From assembly GCA_003140655.1 (NCBI GenBank), contig PLKR01000551.1:1-6662 (forward strand): DNA of 6,662 bases. Direction: 5' to 3'. This document shows positions 1 to 5,044 of the stretch, one piece after another. The stretch comes from Acidobacteriaceae bacterium (GTDB taxonomy: Bacteria > Acidobacteriota > Terriglobia > Terriglobales > Acidobacteriaceae). The translations under genes and the position numbers were made by a program. A model generated the notes under the pieces. It was not told where the DNA came from. It did no database searches and saw nothing but the letters and a program-made list of their open reading frames with translations. The first letter of the stretch is position 1, and every line of letters begins with the position of its first letter.

Positions 1-178
1 GCGACTGTCGCGAGTAGCCCTGACGGTCGCGCTCTTCGCTGGCTCGCAGTTCCAATCGACGGAGATGTTCCCGCAGGGCGTCGCGCACCAGAGCGGAACG
101 GTTTCGCCCAGCGCGCTTCGCGGCCAAGTCGGCGGCGTGTAACAGCTTTTTATCCAGCACGATTTGAACGATTTCCAT
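1..178 (-). CDS. Ribbon-helix-helix (CopG/MazE-like) antitoxin, C-terminus outside window
   Basis: Read leftward from ATG at 178, the sequence gives 59 codons without a stop before the window edge. The protein starts MEIVQIVLDKKLLHAADLAA and continues with a GRNRSALVRDALREHL segment. A short beta strand (residues 2-8), a helix (about 10-23), a turn with G-R-N-R-S, and a second helix (about 26-40) match the ribbon-helix-helix DNA-binding fold of MazE/VapB/CopG-type antitoxins. The charged tail containing E-E-R-D-R-Q-G-Y is typical of the toxin-binding half of such antitoxins. The ATG has no good Shine-Dalgarno sequence, and the predicted transcript start lies only about 12 bases upstream. In the family the next gene is usually a MazF/PemK-type toxin; it would lie beyond position 1, so this is not seen. 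A stand-alone RHH regulator is the alternative. Confidence 0.75.
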   Translation of the reverse strand, partial: MEIVQIVLDKKLLHAADLAAKRAGRNRSALVRDALREHLRRLELRASEERDRQGYSRQS

Positions 179-179
179 G

Positions 180-209
180 TGTGGAATCTATTCCACAGTA
201 TACTCCACA
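180..209. promoter_or_regulatory. Likely autoregulatory operator: three TGTGGA half-sites
   Basis: Read on the minus strand the site is TGTGGA (209-204), six bases, TGTGGA (197-192), six bases, TCCACA (185-180). The two inner half-sites form a palindrome with 8-base arms, TGTGGAAT at 180-187 and ATTCCACA at 190-197. The 8-base palindrome AGTATACT lies at 197-204. Evenly spaced half-sites overlapping the -10 box and start of transcription are typical of operators bound cooperatively by RHH antitoxin dimers. Binding by the adjacent protein is inferred. Confidence 0.65.
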
Positions 210-224
210 TAGAAGATGTTTCAA
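197..224 (-). promoter_or_regulatory. Sigma-70-type promoter of the RHH antitoxin gene
   Basis: On the minus strand a -35 box TTGAAA (224-219) is followed after 16 bases by a -10 box TATACT (202-197). Both are one mismatch from consensus, and the spacing is acceptable. Transcription should start near 190, giving a very short leader before ATG at 178. The -10 box is embedded in the repeated TGTGGA half-sites, so occupancy of those sites would block RNA polymerase. Confidence 0.7.
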
Positions 225-243
225 AGGGGAAGTATCGTGGCGG

Positions 244-282
244 GTGGCCCATTCAAGCCGTTCTTTGGCTTGAGTGGGGCAC
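244..282. repeat. Long imperfect palindrome downstream of mogA
   Basis: Two 16-base arms (244-259 and 267-282) flank a 7-base loop; 14 of 16 positions pair. The exceptions are a G/G mismatch (247/279) and a T/G pair (252/274). The inner arms are CAAGCC and GGCTTG. It starts 13 bases beyond the mogA stop codon. No T-run follows on either strand, so it is not a standard intrinsic terminator. It may be a REP-like dispersed palindrome that also protects the mogA transcript end. Copy number cannot be judged from one window. Confidence 0.6.
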
Positions 283-294
283 TTCCATAAGTCG

Positions 295-804
295 CTAGTG
301 TTCCGTCTTCCCATCCAACAAATTCAGCGCATGAGGAATCAACTCCACCACAGCTTCCAAAGATTCCACCGCTCCGCTCGGACTCCCCGGCAGATTCAGA
401 ATCAGAGTTTTCTCCCGCACGCCGCATACTCCCCGGCTCAAAGCGGCGAACGAAGTTTTCTTCGCGCCCTCGAGCCGCATGCGCTCACCCACGCCGTCAA
501 TCAGTCGATCGCAAATCGCCTCGGTCGCTTCCGGAGTGACATCGCGCGGCGCAATCCCTGTCCCACCAGTAGTTACGATGAAGCGCACTTCCAGCGCCAG
601 ATGGACAAGGGCATTCTGAATCTGCATGGAATCGTCTTGAACAATTCGCGTAGCCACCACGCGGAAGCCCAGCTTTTTCAAGACCTCGACCACCGCCGGC
701 CCCGAAACGTCCACGCGCTCCCCACGGGCGCAGGAATCGCTGACCGTAACCACTGCGGCGGTGAAGATTACCCGCGCGGTTTCCTCAGTTGTCGAGGAGG
801 ACAT
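295..804 (-). CDS. mogA: Molybdopterin adenylyltransferase (MogA/MoaB family)
   Basis: This 169-residue cytosolic protein belongs to the MogA/MoaB fold. MogA activates molybdopterin with ATP to adenylyl-molybdopterin, the substrate used by MoeA for molybdate insertion. The first strand reads AAVVTVSDSCARGERVDVSG (residues 16-35). The nucleotide-binding motif TTGGTGIAPRDVTPEA (78-93) includes Asp88, which corresponds to the catalytic aspartate of the family. Near the C-terminus LPGSPSGAVESL (138-149) is the second signature. I chose ATG at 804 because AGAGGAAGAAG precedes it and the conserved domain starts soon after; an in-frame ATG at 849 would add 15 residues lying entirely inside the upstream gene. 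The start overlaps the stop of the response-regulator gene by 20 bases, implying translational coupling. MogA and MoaB are hard to separate by eye, but the moaC/moeA context fits MogA. Confidence 0.9.
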   Translation of the reverse strand: MSSSTTEETARVIFTAAVVTVSDSCARGERVDVSGPAVVEVLKKLGFRVVATRIVQDDSMQIQNALVHLALEVRFIVTTGGTGIAPRDVTPEATEAICDRLIDGVGERMRLEGAKKTSFAALSRGVCGVREKTLILNLPGSPSGAVESLEAVVELIPHALNLLDGKTEH

Positions 805-1648
805 CTTCTTCCTCTTCCGTCCGGCCACTGCCAGCGCCACTGCCCGCACTCGCGCTGGTCACACCAGCACCGGCACCGCCGCTCGCACTGGCACTGGTGG
901 CGCTCTCTTCCGCGGCCTCCGCGCCGCCATCGCGCTGCGATTCGTCGAGCAGTCGCAAGCCCTCCATCAGCAGACCTTGAGTATTGAGCTTCGTGGTTTC
1001 CTGATCGGTCTTGCCCTCGAAGTTGAGTTCGAAATTGCCGCCCGTCCAACGCAACACCTTGAAGACAGCTTCATCTCCCAACAGCGACCCGTAACTCGCG
1101 TGCTTGACCTGTCCCTCGACAAAGAAAACCTCGCACTTCTCGCCCGCATAGTTCAGCTTGAGCTGGCAGCTCTTGCGGCCCATTTCGAGCGACTGCATCA
1201 AGTCAATCACATTCATCTGCGAGAGATTCCCGCGCACCACCCCGTCAGAGGGAGCCGTCTTCGCCATCTTCTCCAGCGCAATGCGGTCCACAGTACGCTT
1301 GATGCGCCGCGTAGCCTCTTTCAGAAAAAAGGGTTTAGCAATGTAGTCGTCAGCCGCATCCTGGGGAGATAGACGCTCATCAATGTCAGACCGGCTCGCC
1401 ATCAGGATCACAGAGAAGCTCGCCGTAGCCGGACGGCTCTTCAACTTCTCAACCAACTGGCGCCCATCCATCCCCGGCATGCGATAGTCGCAGACGACCA
1501 GCTCCGGAGGATCATCCACCGCCTTCAGCAAAGCATCCGCCGCGTCGCCGGCAGCCACAACACGCGCGAACGGTGCCAGCGCATGCTGCAGCATCCCCAA
1601 CACCATCGGATTGTCATCAACCAAGAGCAGCTTGACGTCGTTCGCCAT
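785..1648 (-). CDS. Response regulator: REC receiver domain plus DUF4388 (PATAN) domain
   Basis: The 287-residue protein has an N-terminal receiver domain (about 4-125) with acidic Asp11/Asp12, phosphoacceptor Asp54 in VVCDYRMPGMDG, and Lys105 in DDYIAKPF. The usual Thr/Ser at the end of strand 4 appears to be Ala84 (ILMASRSD), with Ser one position later. Residues about 136-235 form a DUF4388 domain, seen in GNLSQMNVIDLMQSLEMGRK and in the later F-x-E-G-Q-V-x-H-A and W-x-x-G-x-F-E-L motifs. The last 45 residues are low-complexity Gly/Ala/Ser ending in an acidic stretch. No DNA-binding output domain is present, so output through protein contacts is likely. It starts 8 bases after the moaC stop and overlaps mogA by 20 bases, so it is cotranscribed with Moco genes. 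No strong Shine-Dalgarno is visible; reinitiation after moaC is plausible. No cognate kinase is in the window. Confidence 0.9.
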   Translation of the reverse strand: MANDVKLLLVDDNPMVLGMLQHALAPFARVVAAGDAADALLKAVDDPPELVVCDYRMPGMDGRQLVEKLKSRPATASFSVILMASRSDIDERLSPQDAADDYIAKPFFLKEATRRIKRTVDRIALEKMAKTAPSDGVVRGNLSQMNVIDLMQSLEMGRKSCQLKLNYAGEKCEVFFVEGQVKHASYGSLLGDEAVFKVLRWTGGNFELNFEGKTDQETTKLNTQGLLMEGLRLLDESQRDGGAEAAEESATSASASGGAGAGVTSASAGSGAGSGRTEEEEDVLLDN

Positions 1649-1656
1649 GGAATTTA

Positions 1657-2124
1657 CTAGGGCCGCCGGTACTCTCCGCTCTTGCCTCCACTCTTTCGCT
1701 GCAACACAATCTCCCGAATCTCCACCCCTTTATCCACCCCCTTGACCATATCAAAAATTGTGAGGGCGGAAATTCCCGCGGCTACCAGGGCTTCCATCTC
1801 TACTCCGGTTGCGGCAGTGGTTGCGACTTTGGTGGTGATCGCGACGCCATTCTCGCATAGCCTCATCTCGACATCAACGTGGGAGAGAGGCAGGGCGTGG
1901 CACATGGGGATCAACTCCGAGGTGCGCTTGGCGGCCATGATTCCGGCCAGACGCGCTACTTCCAGCGGATCGCCTTTGGGATTTTTCGGCAGCGCTTTCA
2001 GTACGGCCGGCGTCATGCGCACAAAGGCGCTGGCTTCGGCCTCGCGCCTGGTGGCGGCTTTGCCGGAGACATCAACCATGCGGGCGCGGCCGGCGTTGTC
2101 GTAGTGGGAGAGCTTTTTCGCCAT
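1657..2124 (-). CDS. moaC: Cyclic pyranopterin monophosphate synthase MoaC
   Basis: MoaC converts the MoaA product (3',8-cyclo-7,8-dihydro-GTP) to cyclic pyranopterin monophosphate, the first stable molybdopterin precursor. The 155-residue length is normal for the family. Family signatures are all present: KGDPLEVARLAGIMAAKRTS (residues 50-69, with Lys50 equivalent to the E. coli active-site Lys51), LIPMCHALPLSHVDVE (71-86), TGVEMEAL (106-113) and DMVKGVDKG (125-133) with catalytic Asp125 and Lys128. No residue looks defective. The short Lys/Gly-rich tail after residue 142 is variable in the family. No strong Shine-Dalgarno precedes ATG at 2124. The gene follows moeA after a 166-base palindrome-rich gap and precedes the response regulator by 8 bases. 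moaA and moaE are not in the window. Confidence 0.97.
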   Translation of the reverse strand: MAKKLSHYDNAGRARMVDVSGKAATRREAEASAFVRMTPAVLKALPKNPKGDPLEVARLAGIMAAKRTSELIPMCHALPLSHVDVEMRLCENGVAITTKVATTAATGVEMEALVAAGISALTIFDMVKGVDKGVEIREIVLQRKSGGKSGEYRRP

Positions 2125-2160
2125 GCAGAAGTTCTATCTTACATGGGAGATCGCCTAGTG

Positions 2161-2216
2161 GCGGCTAAAGCCGCTCTTGATTTTGCGGCTTGGGCGCAGT
2201 GCTGAAGCGCTGCGCC
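2161..2216. repeat. Two adjacent palindromes between moeA and moaC
   Basis: The first palindrome has 6-base arms, GCGGCT (2161-2166) and AGCCGC (2169-2174), around AA. The second has 11-base arms, GGCGCAGTGCT (2193-2203) and AGCGCTGCGCC (2206-2216), around GA with one T/G pair; it extends outward to TTGG/CCAA if one G is bulged. Neither is followed by a T-run. The arrangement of a small palindrome with a purine-rich centre followed by a larger one resembles the insert inside moeA at 2649-2684. This suggests a REP/BIME-like family, but copy number elsewhere is unknown. Confidence 0.65.
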
Positions 2217-2270
2217 AACCAAAACTCGAATCAGCCAGGCAATCTATGATGCTCATTACTGCTTCAGGCA

Positions 2271-2290
2271 AGACGTAGCAAGCTACGTCT
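2271..2290. repeat. Perfect palindrome abutting the moeA stop codon
   Basis: Nine-base arms AGACGTAGC (2271-2279) and GCTACGTCT (2282-2290) flank AA. On the minus strand the hairpin starts on the first base after the moeA TAG (2293-2291). No T-run follows, so it is more likely a dispersed palindrome or a transcript-stabilising hairpin than a terminator. Similar GTAGAGACG-type palindromes are, from memory, common in some bacterial genomes; that was not checked. Confidence 0.65.
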
Positions 2291-3583
2291 CTACAGACTC
2301 ATTATCGCGACCCACTCGCTTGTGAGGATGTGCTCGCGATCGGGTGGGACCACGATGTAACAGTTCGCGCGGGCTCGGGCTGCGATATCGCCTGATCCCT
2401 GCCAGGGCACAGGCTCTGCGAGTGAGTCTTCATACTTGCCGGAAAGGATTGCGGGGAGGAACCTTGTCAGTCCTGTCTTGATGCGGATGTCGGACTTCAG
2501 ACGGGCATGCACGAATGTGAGCGGGCGCGGGGACATTCCCGCGCCCGCTTCGAGCATGGGCTTTGCGAACAGTTCGAAGGTGACCATGGTTGAGACTGGG
2601 TTGCCGGGGAGACCGAAGAAATGTTTGTGCGAGCGCTGCTGTGAGAGCGGGGCTGAAGCCCCTTCGCGGGCGGGGGCGCCCGCGCCACACGAGCCTACTC
2701 GGCCGAATACTACTGGGCGGCCCGGTTGGATTTTTGCCCCGGTGAAGAAGAATTCGGCTTGCAGGCCGGCGAGCACCGGCTCGACCAAATCGTAGCGGCC
2801 CATGGAGACTCCGCCGGTCATGATCAGCAAGTCTGATTGCAGGCCTTCTTCTATCAATTGCCGCAGACGGCGCGGTTCATCGGGAGCGATGGGCAAGAGC
2901 ACGGGGTCGCCGCCGGCTTTCTGGATCTGTACCGCTAGCGAATAGCTGTTGGAGTTGCGAATCTGCGTGGAACTGATTTCAGCATCGACCGCGACGATCT
3001 CATCGCCTGTGGTGAGAACGGCCACGCGCGGACGAACGAACACCTGCAACCGCGATCTGCCGACCGAGGCCGCGAGTGCGATGGCGGCTTCGTTGAGCCG
3101 CGTACCTCGGTCGAGCAGGAGGCTGCCGCGTTTGGCCTCGGCACCCTGCGCGACGACGTTTTCGCCCGGCGCGACGCCTTTTGTTACTTCGACATGGTCT
3201 CCTTGCGGCGACGTGTATTCGACCATTACGACGGCGTCCGCGCCTTGCGGCACCGGGGCGCCGGTCATGATGGAGAATGCTTGGCCGCGATTCATTGCGG
3301 ACGCGACTTGAACGGGACCCGCTTTGATTTCTCCGATTACCTTCAGCTTGGCTGGAAGCGTTGCCAGATCGGCTGCGCGAACCGCGTAGCCATCGCGCGT
3401 GGAGCGCGGGAAGGGAGGGATGTCGCGATCGGCGGTGATGGCTTCGGCGAGGACTCGTCCCGCGGCGTGCAGCAGGTCTATTGTTTCGTTGCCCCCTGGA
3501 GCCGTCTGCGAGGCCTGGTCTTCGACTACGCGGCGGGCTTCTTCGAAGGTTAGTACTAGGGATTGGCTTGGCGTTGGGGGCAT
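2291..3583 (-). CDS. moeA: Molybdopterin molybdenumtransferase MoeA with an in-frame insert
   Basis: MoeA inserts molybdate into adenylyl-molybdopterin made by MogA, giving active Moco. With ATG at 3583 the protein has 430 residues. Seen in order are DIPPFPRSTRDGYAV (54-68, with the conserved Asp64), MTGAPVPQGADAVV (106-119), the MPT-binding fold motifs VLTTGDEI (189-196) and MTGGVSMGRYD (255-265), PGRPVVFG (287-294), and FGLPGNPVS (323-331) with its two conserved prolines. Residues about 298-321 are an extra Ala/Gly/Pro/Arg-rich segment between PVVFG and FGLPGNP, encoded by palindromic DNA. Without it the length would be about 406, normal for the family. I preferred 3583 over ATG codons at 3613 and 3646 because homology begins soon after it and the extra N-terminal residues are Ala-rich and unlike the family. 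No Shine-Dalgarno is visible; a TATCAT box six bases upstream hints at a leaderless transcript. Confidence 0.93.
   Translation of the reverse strand: MPPTPSQSLVLTFEEARRVVEDQASQTAPGGNETIDLLHAAGRVLAEAITADRDIPPFPRSTRDGYAVRAADLATLPAKLKVIGEIKAGPVQVASAMNRGQAFSIMTGAPVPQGADAVVMVEYTSPQGDHVEVTKGVAPGENVVAQGAEAKRGSLLLDRGTRLNEAAIALAASVGRSRLQVFVRPRVAVLTTGDEIVAVDAEISSTQIRNSNSYSLAVQIQKAGGDPVLLPIAPDEPRRLRQLIEEGLQSDLLIMTGGVSMGRYDLVEPVLAGLQAEFFFTGAKIQPGRPVVFGRVGSCGAGAPAREGASAPLSQQRSHKHFFGLPGNPVSTMVTFELFAKPMLEAGAGMSPRPLTFVHARLKSDIRIKTGLTRFLPAILSGKYEDSLAEPVPWQGSGDIAARARANCYIVVPPDREHILTSEWVAIMSL
2521..2548. repeat. 11-base perfect palindrome inside moeA
   Basis: Arms GCGGGCGCGGG (2521-2531) and CCCGCGCCCGC (2538-2548) flank a 6-base loop. 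It encodes the EAGAGMSPRPL stretch of MoeA, which aligns with a normal part of the family, so it may be only a by-product of GC-rich codons. It does not look like an insertion. Confidence 0.45.
2621..2692. repeat. Palindromic insert within the moeA reading frame
   Basis: This segment contains two adjacent palindromes: GGGGCT/AGCCCC (2649-2654, 2657-2662) around GA, and CGCGGGCG/CGCCCGCG (2665-2672, 2677-2684) around four G. On the minus strand it encodes MoeA residues about 298-321, which have no counterpart in E. coli MoeA, where about 8 residues separate the FG of PFAFG from GLPGNP, against 29 here. The insert keeps the frame and has no stop codon, so the product should be full length. Exact insert boundaries are uncertain by several codons. 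The architecture resembles the palindromes at 2161-2216. Confidence 0.6.
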
Positions 3584-3589
3584 GAAGAG

Positions 3590-3595
3590 ATGATA
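3590..3595 (-). promoter_or_regulatory. Possible -10 box of a leaderless moeA transcript
   Basis: On the minus strand TATCAT fits the TANNNT pattern and ends six bases before ATG at 3583. That is the spacing seen for leaderless transcripts, and no Shine-Dalgarno is present. No convincing -35 box is visible; the closest is CTGGCA, 16-17 bases upstream. A TANNNT match is common by chance, so this is weak evidence. Confidence 0.3.
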
Positions 3596-3734
3596 ACGGA
3601 AGCCGCGCAGCATGCCAGCGGCAGCAGCGGCTCCCGCAAAGCGCATTACGTCAGCATCAGCCCGCAGGAAAATCGCGATGGCGCAGAGGAAACGATGGGC
3701 GCGGGTACGGGCGGGGCAGAAGAAGGGCGGCGTA

Positions 3735-3770
3735 GAGAAAATGAGCCCGCCGCGAGTGTGCGGCGGGCTC
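3735..3770 (-). terminator. Intrinsic terminator after the PEGA protein gene
   Basis: A perfect 11-base stem, GAGCCCGCCGC (3743-3753) with GCGGCGGGCTC (3760-3770), closes a 6-base loop. On the minus strand it is followed immediately by ATTTTCTC (3742-3735). It begins 23 bases beyond the PEGA gene stop at 3794. It separates that transcription unit from moeA, so moeA should have its own promoter within 3584-3734; apart from the weak box at 3590 I see nothing else in that stretch. Confidence 0.88.
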
Positions 3771-3793
3771 GTAGCTTGCCTTCCGGTTGCGTT

Positions 3794-4468
3794 TCAACGC
3801 GGTGGAAGAGCGGCTGCCTCCCGAACGACAGACGGTGGTGTGGCGGCACGTGTTTCCGTATTGACTAGGGGCTCCGCCAGCGGAGCGCCGTTCTTCACCA
3901 AATCCGTCTTGATTTCAACCTTCTGATTGGCTAGAGGATTGATGGCCGTTTCAAAGGTTTGATAGCCGGGGAGGGCGATTTTGATCTGGTGTGTTCCCGG
4001 CGCAACTAGCATCCCTCGACCCAGTCCCTCAAACTCCCCTACGTGTCCCACGAAAAGGCCGTCCAAAAAAACTGCGGCCCTCGAAGGGTTGACCGCGATC
4101 TTCACTGTCGCCGTCACATCAGGAAGCGGTCCCGTAGGGCCCTTCTCCATCGCAACGCGAACGACTTCCCTCTCTCCGGGCTGGACCACAATTCGTTCTG
4201 TGAAGTCTCGGTAGCCATCCTGACGGACGGTAATTACGTGTTCGCCAGGCAGAAGAAGAACCTTCTTTGATCCCTTGAGCTCTTTCAGATAGCCTACGTA
4301 CGCTCCGTCAACCCAGACCCCAGAAGTCTTTTCGACATGGGAGTTTCCTTCAAATTGAATTTCTCCCATCACATCGTTTCCAGCATATATTGGGGCGGGT
4401 AGAAGCAAAGCAGAAATCAAGAGCAATACCCACAGTAATGGACCTACTCTTCGGATTGCTTGTTTCAT
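3794..4468 (-). CDS. Exported protein with two PEGA domains
   Basis: The 224-residue protein starts with a clear Sec signal peptide: basic KQAIRR, a hydrophobic core (residues 8-25) and a likely cleavage after PIYA (29). Two PEGA repeats follow. The first, about 36-108, has VWVDGAYVGYL, then LLLPGEHVITVRQDGYRDF. The second, about 120-190, has AAVFLDGLFVGHV, then VAPGTHQIKIALPGYQTF. PEGA domains are small beta-rich modules found in extracytoplasmic and surface proteins; no enzyme activity is known for them. The C-terminal 30 residues are Pro/Ala-rich and look disordered. GGAGG sits five bases before ATG at 4468, and the signal peptide supports this start over in-frame ATGs at 4480 and 4519. 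It lies 61 bases after the YtxH-like gene and is probably cotranscribed from the sigma-54 promoter at 4782-4797. A periplasmic or outer-envelope role is inferred. Confidence 0.9.
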   Translation of the reverse strand: MKQAIRRVGPLLWVLLLISALLLPAPIYAGNDVMGEIQFEGNSHVEKTSGVWVDGAYVGYLKELKGSKKVLLLPGEHVITVRQDGYRDFTERIVVQPGEREVVRVAMEKGPTGPLPDVTATVKIAVNPSRAAVFLDGLFVGHVGEFEGLGRGMLVAPGTHQIKIALPGYQTFETAINPLANQKVEIKTDLVKNGAPLAEPLVNTETRAATPPSVVREAAALPPR

Positions 4469-4529
4469 AGTGGCCTCCATACTCGTGAAAATAGGGTAGA
4501 GCAGTGCAGTTGCCAACACTCGCAGTCCG

Positions 4530-4709
4530 TCACGCTACTCGCTCCTCTGCTTCCCTTCGTGGTCGCAACCCTGACATGCGCCAACTATTGATTTCCTCTG
4601 GCGCGCCTCTTTGTTTCGGATTGAAGAGAATAGACACAACTGACCCGATACCCAGGCCGACCAAGAGGAACGTGATCGCAGAATTCAAGTCGTATTCGCT
4701 TTTATTCAT
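4530..4709 (-). CDS. Small YtxH-like single-span membrane protein
   Basis: The 59-residue protein starts MNKSEYDLNSAITFLLVGLG. One hydrophobic segment (about residues 8-26) is followed by FNPKQRG and an Arg/Glu-rich cytosolic tail. The N-terminal span with glycines, followed by F-x-P-K, is the pattern of YtxH-like proteins, although the helical C-terminal part usual in that family is short here. I chose ATG at 4709 because GGAAGG lies just before it. An in-frame ATG at 4793 would put the first codons over the sigma-54 promoter (4782-4797), upstream of the predicted transcript start near 4771, so it cannot be used by that transcript. The PEGA gene follows after 61 bases. YtxH relatives are associated with general stress in Bacillus, but function here is unknown. 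Family assignment is tentative because of the short length. Confidence 0.72.
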   Translation of the reverse strand: MNKSEYDLNSAITFLLVGLGIGSVVSILFNPKQRGAPEEINSWRMSGLRPRREAEERVA

Positions 4710-4781
4710 TGCACCTTCCATAAGCACCTCTCTTCCGTAGCGCTCTTGCAAAATGCGAAGCAGCGAATCACTTTTTGTAAC

Positions 4782-4797
4782 TGCAAGAATCATGCCA
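4782..4797 (-). promoter_or_regulatory. Sigma-54 (-24/-12) promoter for ytxH-like/PEGA unit
   Basis: The minus strand reads TGGCATGATTCTTGCA, matching the sigma-54 consensus TGGCACRNNNNTTGCW at every defined position except the sixth. The GG and GC doublets have the exact 10-base separation required. Transcription would start near 4771, leaving a leader of about 60 bases before ATG at 4709. Such promoters need an AAA+ enhancer-binding activator; none is encoded in this window. Confidence 0.75.
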
Positions 4798-4926
4798 CTT
4801 TATAAAAGCCCTTTGTTTTCTGATTGATGCATGATTGGAAGCGATGTCGAGCACGAAATTTTGACCCCCTCAGACGACAAAAGTCCTCTCGTGCCGACCT
4901 AAAACACCGGACATCTCGATGCTGAA

Positions 4927-4941
4927 TTCACCCGGCGTGAA
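4927..4941. promoter_or_regulatory. Candidate activator site TTCAC-N5-GTGAA
   Basis: A 15-base palindrome, TTCACCCGGCGTGAA, has perfect 5-base arms. Its centre (4934) is about 163 bases upstream of the predicted leftward start and about 137 bases upstream of the predicted rightward start. These distances are usual for enhancer sites of sigma-54 activators. It also lies within a larger stem (ATGCTG/CAGCAT and CACCC/GGGTG), so an alternative reading is a DNA or RNA hairpin. Confidence 0.4.
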
Positions 4942-4998
4942 CGGGGTGGTACAGCATTTCCTGTAGGTCAGATTTTCTTCCTCCGTGCAGGAAGTTCC

Positions 4999-5018
4999 GG
5001 TAACAGGGCAAGGTTACC
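4999..5018. promoter_or_regulatory. Inverted repeat GGTAAC-N8-GTTACC
   Basis: Perfect 6-base arms (4999-5004, 5013-5018) with an 8-base spacer form a 20-base symmetric site, about 63 bases upstream of the predicted STAS transcript start. It may be a dimeric regulator site for the STAS gene. A chance palindrome is possible. Confidence 0.35.
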
Positions 5019-5044
5019 CTTCGCATCTCGCACAAAATACAGTA

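Noticed and set aside
274..987. Long plus-strand open frame of 237 codons opposite mogA and the regulator
   Set aside because: The translation is rich in His, Arg, Ser and Pro with no recognisable domain, and it lies antisense to two clear genes; it is a GC-bias shadow.
2125..2290. A separate promoter for moaC in the moeA-moaC gap
   Set aside because: TAAGAT near 2135-2140 and TTGCCT near 2264-2269 are poor or wrongly spaced; no pair matches well enough to call.
2161..2290. CRISPR array
   Set aside because: The repeats are palindromes of different sequence and size without regularly spaced direct repeats or spacers.
4710..4793. N-terminal extension of the YtxH-like protein from ATG at 4793
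   Set aside because: It would begin inside the sigma-54 promoter and upstream of the predicted transcript start; the ATG at 4709 has a ribosome-binding site.
4821..4837. Two TGATTG direct repeats 11 bases apart as an activator site for the leftward promoter
   Set aside because: They lie only about 25-40 bases beyond the -24 element, closer than usual for enhancer sites, and six-base repeats arise easily by chance.
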